From Massilia terrae (GTDB taxonomy: Bacteria; Pseudomonadota; Gammaproteobacteria; Burkholderiales; Burkholderiaceae_D), in NCBI RefSeq assembly GCF_024753145.1, contig NZ_JANUGU010000001.1, positions 930,001 through 994,000 on the forward strand: 64,000 bases of DNA, written 5' to 3'. Of this stretch, positions 23,958 to 32,426 are shown piece by piece. Position 1 is the first letter of the stretch. Every line of letters starts with the position of its first letter. The notes under the pieces are model-generated. The model did no database searches. It had not been told where the DNA came from and worked only from the letters and a program-made list of their open reading frames with translations. A program made the position numbers and the translations under genes.

Positions 23958-26704
23958 AATCGATGAAGCTTGCCGCGGCCTGCGGCGCCATTTTCCTCAT
24001 GGCGGCCAGCGCCGTTGTCGCCGCCCCCGCCGATGTAACGGTCAACTGGGTCGGCAATGCGCCGGCCATCGACACCGGCGTGAGCTGGGGCGTGCCCTGG
24101 CCGCAAGCTACGGTGCAGAAGGACCAATCCTTCGCGCTGAAAGGCCCTGACGGCAAGGCATTGCCGCTGCAGACCTGGCCGCTGGCTTATTGGCCGGATG
24201 GCTCGCTCAAATTCAGCGGCTTCGCTACCGTTGCGCACGGTGCTGGCCAGTATGTGATCTCGGCCGGCGCCGGCGCGGCGCCTGCGCAAGCGGTCGCGGT
24301 GCGGCGCGCCGACGGCTACATCGACGTCAGCACCGGCGTGTCGACGGTTCGCATCGGCACGCGCGGCGCCGACCTGGTCCAGTCGATCACTATCGATGGG
24401 CGCGAGGTGGCGAAGAATGGACGCCTGGTCGGCCTGGTGCAGCAGGGGCCGGACCCGGACGATCACTTGGCCGTCCCGCAGCGCGCCGCGTTTGCATCGA
24501 AGATCGAAAAGGTCACGGTCGAGCAGTCCGGCCCGGTGCGCGCGGTGATCAAGATCGAGGGCAAGAACAAGCTGGTCAAGAGCGGCCGCGAATGGCTGCC
24601 GTTCTCGGTACGCCTGTACTTCTATGCGGGCGAAAGCGCAATCCATGTGGTCCACACCTTCGTCTTCGACGGCGACCAGCGCAAGGACTTCATCCGCGGC
24701 CTGGGCCTGCGATTCACGGTGCCGATGCGCGAGGAAGTGTACAACCGCGACGTGGCCTTCAGCGGCCAGGACGGCGGCCTGTGGATGGAATCGCTGCAGC
24801 CGGGCGACTTGAACGCCGATCCGCGCCAGGTGGCCGGGCAGAAAATCGACGGCGGCCGCTTCTACGGCGTGAAGGACAAGGAGCAGCTGGCCATCTGGAG
24901 CGACTACAAGCTCACCCAGCCGACGCCGGACGGCTTCGATATCGTCAAGCGCACCAATGCCGACAGCACCTGGATCTTCTCGGATGCGGGCAAGCGTTCG
25001 TCCGGGCTGGCCTTCGCCGGCGACGTGTCGGGCGGCCTGGCGGTCGGCGTCAAGGATTTCTGGCAAAGCTTCCCGGCCGGATTCGAAGTGCGCGGCGCGG
25101 CCGGCAATGCCGCCGAGTTGACCGCCTGGCTGTGGTCCCCGGACGCACCGGCGATGGACATGCGCCACTACGACACCCGCGCTCACGGCCTCGGCGCAAC
25201 TTACGAGGACGTGCAAAAGGGGATGTCGGTGGCTTACGGCGTCGCCAAGACCAGCGAGTTCACGCTGTATCCGACCGCCGCAGTGCCGGCGCGGTCGCAA
25301 CTGGCCGCGATGGCCAAGGCCGGCGCCGCGCGCGCGCTGCTCGCCGCCAGCCCGGCCTACATCCACTCGGCCAAGGTGTTTGGCGTGTGGGATCCGGTGA
25401 ACCGTTCGACGCCGGCGCGCGCCGCCGTCGAGGATAAGCTCGATTCGGTGCTGTCCTTCTACAAGCAGCAGCAGGATGACCGCCACTGGTACGGATTCTG
25501 GACCTACGGCGACTACATCCACAGCTATAACTTCCGCCGCCACGTGTGGAACTACGACCATGGCGGCTACGCCTGGGACAACACGGAACTGGGCACGGTG
25601 TTGTGGATGTGGACCAGCTACCTGCGCAGCGGCCGCGCCGACCTGTTCCGCATGGCCGAGGCGCTGGCCCGCAATACCAGCGAGACCAACGTCTATCACA
25701 TGGGACCGATGATGGGACTGGGCTCGCGCCACAACGTGGTGAAGTGGGGCGACGGCTCGAAGGAAGGCCGCATCAGCCAGGCCGCACACTGGCGTCCGTT
25801 CTACTACCTGACCACCGACGAGCGCATCGGTGACGTCATGCGCGAGCAGCTGCAGGCCGATAAGGCGATGATCAAGTACGACCCGATGCGCCTGGCGCAG
25901 CCGGTGCTGCCGCAGGATCCGAAGTATCCGGGGCGGATCCGCATCGGCCCCGACTGGTACGTCCTGGCCGGGAACTGGATGACCGAGTGGGAGCGCAGCG
26001 GCGACAGCAAATGGCGCGACCGCATCAATGCCGGCGTCGACTCGATCCTGCAGATGCCGTACTGGCTGCGTTCGGGCGTGCACAATGGCCTGAACCCGGA
26101 CCTGGGCGGGAACAAGATCGGCCCGCTGAAAGGGCGCGGCAGCATGACGGTCGGCTATGACCCGGCCACCGGCAAGCTGCTGCCGATTCCCGATCCGATC
26201 GAACACGCTCAGGTGCCGGTGCTGTACAACCTGTCGACCATCCAGGGCGGGGCCGAGGTGATGTTCGAGCTGGTGCCGCTGTTGGGCCGCAAGGACTTCG
26301 CCACCGCCTGGCTGCAGTACGCGCGGCTCGGCGAGGCGCCGGGCGACGTACTTTTGAAGGACAAGGCCACCGGCACCGAAGGCGCGGACGGGTCGTACGT
26401 GGAGAAGGCGCAAGGCGGACCGCGCCTCGCTGCCTATGCTTACTCGCAGACGAAGAATCCGGCCTTTGCCAAGCCAGCGATCGACAACCTGGTGCGCTGG
26501 CGTGGCGCCGTTCCGCGTCAGCTGGCCGGCCCGGACGTGCTGGCGCCGACCAGCGAAGCCTTTGGCGTGTCGACCAACGATTCTGCCCAGAGCGGGCTGA
26601 CGGTCATCGAAACGCTGTCGCTGCTGGGCGACGCGCTACCGCAGGAGCTGCCGCCAACGCCGCCGATGCCCGAGCGCGGCGCGGGCCAGCGCGGCAAACA
26701 GTAG
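23954..26704 (+). CDS. PL26-type exo-rhamnogalacturonan lyase (RGLX/YetA-like)
   Basis: Probably releases unsaturated disaccharides from the end of the RG-I backbone. The 916-residue product has a signal peptide (to about VVA-APAD), an N-terminal beta-sandwich starting 'VTVNWVGNAPAIDTGVSWGVPWPQ', central beta-rich domain with 'FSVRLYFYAGESAIHVVHTFVFDGD', then an alpha/alpha barrel with 'RHVWNYDHGGYAWDNTELG' and 'ETNVYHMGPMMGLGSRHN'. This layout and N-terminal motif are those of the Penicillium PcRGLX / Bacillus YetA family. The start codon overlaps the CE12 stop by 4 bases. Family call good; exo mode follows from the characterised fungal member. Confidence 0.83.
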   Translation: MKSMKLAAACGAIFLMAASAVVAAPADVTVNWVGNAPAIDTGVSWGVPWPQATVQKDQSFALKGPDGKALPLQTWPLAYWPDGSLKFSGFATVAHGAGQYVISAGAGAAPAQAVAVRRADGYIDVSTGVSTVRIGTRGADLVQSITIDGREVAKNGRLVGLVQQGPDPDDHLAVPQRAAFASKIEKVTVEQSGPVRAVIKIEGKNKLVKSGREWLPFSVRLYFYAGESAIHVVHTFVFDGDQRKDFIRGLGLRFTVPMREEVYNRDVAFSGQDGGLWMESLQPGDLNADPRQVAGQKIDGGRFYGVKDKEQLAIWSDYKLTQPTPDGFDIVKRTNADSTWIFSDAGKRSSGLAFAGDVSGGLAVGVKDFWQSFPAGFEVRGAAGNAAELTAWLWSPDAPAMDMRHYDTRAHGLGATYEDVQKGMSVAYGVAKTSEFTLYPTAAVPARSQLAAMAKAGAARALLAASPAYIHSAKVFGVWDPVNRSTPARAAVEDKLDSVLSFYKQQQDDRHWYGFWTYGDYIHSYNFRRHVWNYDHGGYAWDNTELGTVLWMWTSYLRSGRADLFRMAEALARNTSETNVYHMGPMMGLGSRHNVVKWGDGSKEGRISQAAHWRPFYYLTTDERIGDVMREQLQADKAMIKYDPMRLAQPVLPQDPKYPGRIRIGPDWYVLAGNWMTEWERSGDSKWRDRINAGVDSILQMPYWLRSGVHNGLNPDLGGNKIGPLKGRGSMTVGYDPATGKLLPIPDPIEHAQVPVLYNLSTIQGGAEVMFELVPLLGRKDFATAWLQYARLGEAPGDVLLKDKATGTEGADGSYVEKAQGGPRLAAYAYSQTKNPAFAKPAIDNLVRWRGAVPRQLAGPDVLAPTSEAFGVSTNDSAQSGLTVIETLSLLGDALPQELPPTPPMPERGAGQRGKQ

Positions 26705-26714
26705 GAGGAAGGGA

Positions 26715-27386
26715 ATGCTGCTCGAAATGATGGCCGCGGCCGCCGTCGCGCAAGCTGCCTGCACCGACTGGGGCCAGCGCGGCCAGCTCGTATGGGAAGA
26801 CGATTTCAGCGGGCCGCTCAAGGGCTATGTGCTGGAATACGCGAAAACGCCCGGCAACGTGATCGAGGACCGCGACGGCCGGCTGGTGATGGACGTCGAT
26901 TCCGGCGCCACGGTGTGGCTCGACAAGCCGCTGTCCGGCAACCTCTTGATCACTTACACGCGCCGAGTGGAAGTGGGCGGGGGCAAGCACGACCGCCTGT
27001 CCGACTTCAACCACTTCTGGATGGCGCGCGATCCGCGCAACGCCAACCTGTTCACGCGCAGCGGCAAGTTCGAGGACTACGACGACATCGACATGTACTA
27101 CGTCGGCTTCGGCGGGAACACCAACAAGACCACGCGATTTCGCCGCTACGGCGACGGCCAGCGCGTGGTCATCGGTGAATACCTGGATGCCGCGCACCTG
27201 CTCAAGCCGAACCGCGACTACCAGGTCGAGATCGCTGTGTACAACGGTTGCACGCGCATGCTGGTCGACGGCCAGGAATACTTTTCGTACCGCGATCCGA
27301 AGCCGCTCACCAGCGGATATTTCGGCTTTCGCACCACGTGGTCGCGCCAGACCATCGACAACCTGAGGATCTACCAGCTCAAATGA
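26715..27386 (+). CDS. DUF6250-like concanavalin-fold protein
   Basis: A 223-residue all-beta protein with 'GQLVWEDDFSGPLKGYVLEY' at the start, a distinctive central 'LSDFNHFWMARDPRN' and 'DDIDMYYVGFGGNTNKTTRFRRYG', and a final 'GYFGFRTTWSRQTIDNLRIYQL' strand pair. These features fit the DUF6250 family seen in pectin gene clusters; no enzyme activity is established to my knowledge. The N-terminus (MLLEMMAAAAVAQAAC) is a very short, signal-like stretch with no positive charge. It has the strongest ribosome site of the operon (AGGAGGAAGGG) and overlaps the next gene by ATGA. A lyase, hydrolase or carbohydrate-binding role on RG-I is inferred from context. Confidence 0.7.
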   Translation: MLLEMMAAAAVAQAACTDWGQRGQLVWEDDFSGPLKGYVLEYAKTPGNVIEDRDGRLVMDVDSGATVWLDKPLSGNLLITYTRRVEVGGGKHDRLSDFNHFWMARDPRNANLFTRSGKFEDYDDIDMYYVGFGGNTNKTTRFRRYGDGQRVVIGEYLDAAHLLKPNRDYQVEIAVYNGCTRMLVDGQEYFSYRDPKPLTSGYFGFRTTWSRQTIDNLRIYQLK

Positions 27387-28795
27387 ACATGAATCCCACG
27401 ACCCTGCGCAGCGCGCTGCTCGGCGCCTTGCTTCCCCTGGCCCTGCAGGCATCGGCCCAGCAGGCGCCGGCCGCGCAAGAAAAAGGCCCGGCCGCCGGCG
27501 ACGCGATGCTGCACGCGCTCACGGTCACCTATCCGACGCCGTACAAGGCAATGGATGCGGCCGAAGTGAAGGCAGTGCTGGACCGCGTGTTCGGCTACCT
27601 CGACCGCGTGACGCCGGCGGAGGTCATCAACAAGACCACCGGCGCGCCGGTCGCGGACCTGTCGCGGCCCGATCCGGAAGCGGTGCTCAAGCCAGGCGAC
27701 TTTCGCCTGACCAGCTACGAGTGGGGCGTAACCTACAGCGGCATGCTGGCCGCCGGCGCCGCCACTGGCGATCGCCGCTATACGGACTACGCCGTCAAGC
27801 GCCACCAGATGCTGGCCCAGCTGACCAAGACCTACTATCCGACGGTGCACGCGGACCCGCAGCATTCTGCCGCGCCGATCAAGAGCTTCCTGAATCCGCA
27901 CGCGCTGGACGATGCCGGCGCCCTGTGCCACAGCTTCCTTAGGGCGAAGCTGGCCGGTTCCCCGGTCGACTACACGCAGATGATTTCGATCTGCGGCGAC
28001 TTCGTCACGAAGAAGGAGTACCGCCTCAAGGACGGCACCCTGGCGCGCGGCGGTCCGGACGGCAAGGGTGGCTTCAAGATGCGTCCTCTGCAAAACACGC
28101 TCTGGCTGGACGATATGTTCATGGGCGTGCCGACCATGGCCTACCTGGGCAAGACGACCGGCGACCATCGCTACTACGACGACGCGGCGCGCCAGGTGCT
28201 GCAGTTCTCGAAGCGCATGTTCAATCCGAAGCTCGGCATCTACATGCACGGCTACGTCGAAGGATTGCGCGACCACCCCGAATTCCACTGGGCGCGCGCC
28301 AATGGCTGGGCGGTGATGTCGATGGTCGAGGTGCTGGAAGTGCTGCCGAAGGACCACAAGGATTACAAAGCCGTGTTGGAACAGCTGCGTGCACACATCA
28401 AGGGACTGGCGTCCTACCAGACCAAGGAAGGCTTCTGGCACCAGCTGATCGACCGCCCCGATACCTACCAGGAGACTTCCGCCACTGCGATTTACACCTA
28501 CGCGATCGCGCGCGCCGTCAACCGCGGCTACGTCGATGCGAAGATGTATGGCCCGATGGCCAACCTGGCATGGGACGCGGTGGCGAGCAAGGTGACGGAC
28601 AAAGGCCAGATCGAAGGCATCTGCGTCGGCACGGGCATGGCATTTGACCCGGCCTTCTATTCCTACCGCCCGACCAGCGTGCTGGCCGCGCACGGCTACG
28701 GCCCGACGCTGCTGGCCGGCGCCGAGATCATCGAGATGAACAAGAAATTCAGGTTCGGCCTGAACGACAGCGCCCTGATGTACCAGGGTCAATAA
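27383..28795 (+). CDS. GH105/GH88-type unsaturated glucuronyl/galacturonyl hydrolase
   Basis: A second alpha/alpha-toroid hydrolase of unsaturated uronides, 470 residues, with a signal peptide (to about LQASA-QQ). Family blocks are 'LTSYEWGVTYSGMLAAG', 'NTLWLDDMFMGVPTMAYLG' with the likely catalytic Asp, 'RANGWAVMSMVEVLEVLP' and 'QETSATAIYTYAIARAVNRGY'. It is longer than the GH105 at 17701 and shares little beyond these blocks, so the two probably differ in substrate or chain length. The ATG overlaps the DUF6250-like stop (ATGA); an upstream in-frame extension inside that gene is an artefact. Confidence 0.87.
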   Translation: MNMNPTTLRSALLGALLPLALQASAQQAPAAQEKGPAAGDAMLHALTVTYPTPYKAMDAAEVKAVLDRVFGYLDRVTPAEVINKTTGAPVADLSRPDPEAVLKPGDFRLTSYEWGVTYSGMLAAGAATGDRRYTDYAVKRHQMLAQLTKTYYPTVHADPQHSAAPIKSFLNPHALDDAGALCHSFLRAKLAGSPVDYTQMISICGDFVTKKEYRLKDGTLARGGPDGKGGFKMRPLQNTLWLDDMFMGVPTMAYLGKTTGDHRYYDDAARQVLQFSKRMFNPKLGIYMHGYVEGLRDHPEFHWARANGWAVMSMVEVLEVLPKDHKDYKAVLEQLRAHIKGLASYQTKEGFWHQLIDRPDTYQETSATAIYTYAIARAVNRGYVDAKMYGPMANLAWDAVASKVTDKGQIEGICVGTGMAFDPAFYSYRPTSVLAAHGYGPTLLAGAEIIEMNKKFRFGLNDSALMYQGQ

Positions 28796-28814
28796 TATAA
28801 ACAACGGAGACAGG

Positions 28815-30050
28815 ATGAAACTCAAGACAATCGCCGCGCTGGTGCTGGCATCGGTGTGCGTGCATGCCGCGTTCGCGCAGGAGGTGCTCGAAACCGGCTC
28901 GCGCAAGCCCATGCCCGCCGAGTGGATCGACAAGGACACCGGGCACCGCGTGATGCGACTGTCGGGCGTGGACGGCCACCCGATCAGCAACTGGTACTTC
29001 CACAATAATCCCTTCATCCAGCAGTTGCACGATGAGGGAGACAAGATGGTGTTCCAGGACCGCGCCGGCGGCGATGCGCAGATTTTTACGCTCAACCTCA
29101 GGACGCACAAGGTCGAGCAGGTGACCAATGAGCCGGGCCAGAAACGCGTGCTGCCGATGATCGCGCGGAAGACCCGCGAGGTGCTGTGGCAGGCCGGCGA
29201 TACGATCTACGCGACCAGCGTCGATACGCACGCAACGCGCAAGCTGTACACATTCCCGGCAGGTAAACGTGGCGGCCTCGCGACCATCAACGCGGACGGC
29301 ACCATGTTTGCGGGCAGCTATGCGGCGCCGGAACAGATGGAAATCAACCGCAAGTACCCGAAGAAGAGCGACTACTTCAACCGCATCTACGACGCGCACC
29401 TGCTCAACTCGATCTTCACCATCAATATCGCGACCGGTGAATTCAAGGTGGTCCACGAGGAGAACAACTGGCTCGGCCACATCCAGTTCTCGCCGACCGA
29501 TCCGGATGTCCTGATGTTCTGCCACGAAGGCCCGTGGCATAAGGTGGACCGCATATGGCGATACAACATCAAGGACCAGAGCACGACGCTGATGCACAAG
29601 CGGACCATGGATATGGAGATCGCCGGGCACGAAGGCTTTTCGCCGGACGGTAAGTCGATCTGGTTCGACCTGCAGCGCCCGCGCGGCGAGAAGTTCTATT
29701 TCGCTGGCGCCGATGTGAAGGACGGGCATGAGATCGCAAGCTACGAGCTGGCCCGTGACGAGTGGTCGATCCACTACGCGGTCGCGCCGGGAGAGAAGAT
29801 GTTCGCGGGCGACGGCGGCGATCCGACCCAGGTGGCGAAGGCGCCGAACGGGATGTTCATCTATGCGTTCTACCCGGAAGGGAACCGGTTCCGGTCTGAG
29901 AAGCTGGTGAACATGAAGGCGCACGGGTATCGCGACCTGGAGCCGAATGTGCACTTTACGCCGGATGGGAAGTGGGTTGTCTTTGGCGGCACCTTCGAAG
30001 GACGCCACGAGACCTACGCGGTCGAAATCGCGAAAGCCAAGACCAAATAG
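28815..30050 (+). CDS. PL22 oligogalacturonate lyase, exported
   Basis: Cleaves unsaturated or saturated digalacturonate by beta-elimination. The 411-residue beta-propeller has typical PL22 blocks: 'GHRVMRLSG', 'YFHNNPFIQQLHDEGDKM', 'NWLGHIQFSPTDPDVLMFCHEGPWHKVDRIW' (read in two halves) and 'AGHEGFSPDGKSIWFD'. Several His and Gln there form the Mn site of the family. Unlike the usual cytoplasmic enzyme, it has a clear signal peptide (KTIAALVLASVCVHAAFA). It starts 19 bases after GH105 with GGAGACAGG as ribosome site and ends the plus operon at a REP element. Confidence 0.87.
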   Translation: MKLKTIAALVLASVCVHAAFAQEVLETGSRKPMPAEWIDKDTGHRVMRLSGVDGHPISNWYFHNNPFIQQLHDEGDKMVFQDRAGGDAQIFTLNLRTHKVEQVTNEPGQKRVLPMIARKTREVLWQAGDTIYATSVDTHATRKLYTFPAGKRGGLATINADGTMFAGSYAAPEQMEINRKYPKKSDYFNRIYDAHLLNSIFTINIATGEFKVVHEENNWLGHIQFSPTDPDVLMFCHEGPWHKVDRIWRYNIKDQSTTLMHKRTMDMEIAGHEGFSPDGKSIWFDLQRPRGEKFYFAGADVKDGHEIASYELARDEWSIHYAVAPGEKMFAGDGGDPTQVAKAPNGMFIYAFYPEGNRFRSEKLVNMKAHGYRDLEPNVHFTPDGKWVVFGGTFEGRHETYAVEIAKAKTK

Positions 30051-30065
30051 CTAACCGCGAAACCG

Positions 30066-30174
30066 CCGTCCCGGCGCAGGCCGGGACCCATGGAACGCTT
30101 GCGCAGTCGCACGGAAATCGGCGCCGCAGGCGACGCCATCTCAGCATGAATCCCGGCCTGCGCCGGGGCGACGG
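30066..30174. repeat. REP-type inverted repeat between convergent pectin operons
   Basis: Arms CCGTCCCGGCGCAGGCCGGG (30066-30085) and its near-complement at 30152-30174 (with three extra bases) are separated by about 65 bases. It fills the gap between the PL22 and GH43 stops, where it could serve as a two-way barrier to transcription. The arm sequence differs from the CGTCGTTCCCGCG family seen at 4108, 55872 and 57395. Confidence 0.65.
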
Positions 30175-30177
30175 ATT

Positions 30178-31137
30178 CTATTTTGCGGTTAAAGAGTCAA
30201 GCAGTGCCGTCGGCACCGCAATCGCCGTCCCATGCCGCATCCGCAGCGGCGTGCCTTCATCCGGAAAGCTCATCTTCGCCGTCACATCCTCCCAGTGCGC
30301 CAGGTCGCGCGAGCGCAGCGCGCCGTAGTGCTTGGCCGTGTACGCGTCGTAGTAGACGATGACATCCCCACCCACCTGCAGCGCCGTCGGCCCTTCGGTC
30401 CACAGCCCCGGCGGGGTGATCGGTGCACTCAGTTTCCCGAACGGCCCGTGCAGGTCATCGGCGCGCGCCAGTTGCAGGTATTTGTGCGCCGGCGTGCGCG
30501 TCTCGTCCTTCACCAGCAGGTAGTCGCCACCGGTGGTGCGCATGAAGGTCGCATCGATCACCGAGAAACCCGGGTCATAGAACAGGGCGGTCGGCGTGAA
30601 GTGCTCGAAGTCCTTTGTGGTCGTGGCGTAGATGCGGTGGTTGTACTTGCCATCTCCCGACTTGTCGGTATCCGGGAAGCGGCCCGGGATCGTGGACGAC
30701 CAGAAGATCAGGTATTCGCCGCGCCGTTCGTCGTACACGATCTCCGGCGCCCAAGCGTTCAACGTCCCCGGTTCACCCGCCATCACCGGCAGCGTCTTCT
30801 GCGCCGACCAGTGCACCAGGTCTTTCGAGGATGCGTAGCCGATCGTGTTCTCGGTCCAGCCGGTGGTCCAGACCAGGTGGAAGGTGCCGTCCGGTCCGCG
30901 CAGGATGCACGGGTCGCGCATCAGGTGAGCGCTGCCGGCCTGCGGCTTGAGGTAGCTGGTGCCGGCTCCCAGTTTGGTCCAGTGGTAGCCGTCACGGCTG
31001 CCCGCGAGGTGCAGACCGTCCTCTCCGTTCTTGACGAAGTAGGCGAACAGGTAGGCGTCGCCGGCCGGCGCCGGCTGGATGCTGGCGCAGCCTGCAAGCA
31101 GCGCCGCCGCGAGCGCCAGCGCGGCGCGCCGCTTCAT
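30178..31137 (-). CDS. GH43-family glycoside hydrolase, lipoprotein
   Basis: Five-bladed propeller hydrolase, 319 residues, with lipobox LAAALLAGC (Cys17), so probably membrane-anchored. The GH43 triad is readable: 'LMRDPCILRGPDG' (Asp base), 'NAWAPEIVYDE' (Asp/Glu pKa modulator region) and 'GLWTEGPTALQ' (Glu acid). Likely an arabinofuranosidase, arabinanase or galactosidase acting on RG-I side chains; subfamily cannot be fixed by eye. Last gene of the six-gene minus operon; its ATG overlaps the CE12 stop by 4 bases and its stop touches the REP element. Confidence 0.85.
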   Translation of the reverse strand: MKRRAALALAAALLAGCASIQPAPAGDAYLFAYFVKNGEDGLHLAGSRDGYHWTKLGAGTSYLKPQAGSAHLMRDPCILRGPDGTFHLVWTTGWTENTIGYASSKDLVHWSAQKTLPVMAGEPGTLNAWAPEIVYDERRGEYLIFWSSTIPGRFPDTDKSGDGKYNHRIYATTTKDFEHFTPTALFYDPGFSVIDATFMRTTGGDYLLVKDETRTPAHKYLQLARADDLHGPFGKLSAPITPPGLWTEGPTALQVGGDVIVYYDAYTAKHYGALRSRDLAHWEDVTAKMSFPDEGTPLRMRHGTAIAVPTALLDSLTAK

Positions 31138-32426
31138 TTATGGTCCTCGTCGCCCAGCGGACGGTCGGCCTTGGGCGTCGGGCTCGGCGGGACGTGGAAG
31201 GACGCCACCGGATCCGGACGCGCCGGGTCGAACGCGAAGCCATCGACCACAAAGGCGGCTGCGGGCAGCTTCGCCTCCTGCATGCCGGTGACCACCAGCT
31301 TGGCCAGCTCGTAGCTGCCGTAGTTGTCGTGGTGGGTGTTGTCGAGATGACCCGGCGTCGGCTCCGCGAAAGCCGCTTTCGAGCCCTCGGGGCCAAGCGC
31401 CTCGTACAGCACCTTGCTCTTCGCGTTCAGGTCGATGAAAGGCACGCCCAGCTCCTGCGCCGACTGGCGCGCCGCCTCCGCGTATTCGGCCAGCGAGGGG
31501 ATCACCTTGCCCTGTGCGTCGAAGCCACGGCGCTCCATCGGCGACACGATCACCGGCAGGCCGCCGTGCGCGCGCACAGCGTCGACGTGGGTCTTGATCT
31601 CGGCCTTGTAGGTGGTGAAGGGGCCGCCTTTGCCGGCCTTGATCTGCTTCTGGTCGTTGTGCCCGAATTGCATCAGCAGGGTGTCGCCCGGCTTCATCAC
31701 GCTCAGGATCTTGTCGAGCCGGCGACGGCCGATCGAGTCGCGGTAGGTCTCGCCGGACTCGCCGTGGTTGGCCACCGCGATGCCGGGCTTGAGGAAGCGC
31801 GGCAGCATCTGGCCCCAGCTGTTGTATGGCTCGCCAGGCTGGTCGCACACGGTCGAATCGCCCAGCAGGAACAAGGTCGGCGTCTTGACCGGAACGACTT
31901 CGATCGAACGCACGGCCGGGTGCTGGCCGTTGAATTCCAGCGTCAGCCGCTGGTCCCAGGCCCAGGCTTCCTTGACGGTTTCACGCGGCGTCTTCAGTTT
32001 CACTTCGCCGGCGGCGATGTGGTCCACTGCCCCAATCTGCGGAGTGCGCAGGTTGACGGTGAAGGTGCGCGTCACCGATTGCCCTGCCGCGGTTGCGACA
32101 TTCTCCAGCATCAGGCGGCGCAGCTCGGCCTTGACCGTGGTAAGCGCCGGCTCCTTGTCGTCGCCCAGTGTCACGGTGACGTTGTAGTTGCCCTCGGGGA
32201 GGGCGACGGAAAAGTAGAACGGGCCGCCGGGCTTTTCGCCGGGTTCGAATCCGTAGCCGCGTTCCGCACTATAGGTCTCGGCAGGCTGCACCACCGTGTA
32301 GCCGGCGGGCGCGTGCGCCTTGTCGAAGGCGAGGCGGTAGCTGTCGGCGGCGTGCGCGGACAGCGCGAAGGCCGCCAGCACGGCGGCGGCGAGGGTTTGT
32401 CGTACAGGGTGCATCGGCATCCTCAT
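31134..32426 (-). CDS. Rhamnogalacturonan acetylesterase, CE12 with N-terminal beta domain
   Basis: A 430-residue exported esterase. After the signal peptide (to about SAHA-AD) comes a beta-sandwich of about 130 residues ('YSAERGYGFEPGEKPGGPF', 'FYFSVALPEGNYNVTVTLG'), the usual N-terminal extension of this CE12 subgroup, then an SGNH domain from about 155 with LLGDSTVCD, 'NHGESGETYRD', 'MQFGHNDQKQ' and 'DNTHHDNYGS' where Asp and His keep the standard DxxH spacing. Start ATG 32426 overlaps the GH2 stop (ATGA); ATGs at 32420 and 32414 are close alternatives. It complements the tandem CE12 of the opposite operon. Confidence 0.88.
   Translation of the reverse strand: MRMPMHPVRQTLAAAVLAAFALSAHAADSYRLAFDKAHAPAGYTVVQPAETYSAERGYGFEPGEKPGGPFYFSVALPEGNYNVTVTLGDDKEPALTTVKAELRRLMLENVATAAGQSVTRTFTVNLRTPQIGAVDHIAAGEVKLKTPRETVKEAWAWDQRLTLEFNGQHPAVRSIEVVPVKTPTLFLLGDSTVCDQPGEPYNSWGQMLPRFLKPGIAVANHGESGETYRDSIGRRRLDKILSVMKPGDTLLMQFGHNDQKQIKAGKGGPFTTYKAEIKTHVDAVRAHGGLPVIVSPMERRGFDAQGKVIPSLAEYAEAARQSAQELGVPFIDLNAKSKVLYEALGPEGSKAAFAEPTPGHLDNTHHDNYGSYELAKLVVTGMQEAKLPAAAFVVDGFAFDPARPDPVASFHVPPSPTPKADRPLGDEDHK

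Noticed and set aside
23942..26413. An 823-codon open frame opposite the PL26 gene
   Set aside because: Antisense of a well-supported gene; composition is that of a reversed high-GC codon pattern and there is no plausible ribosome site.
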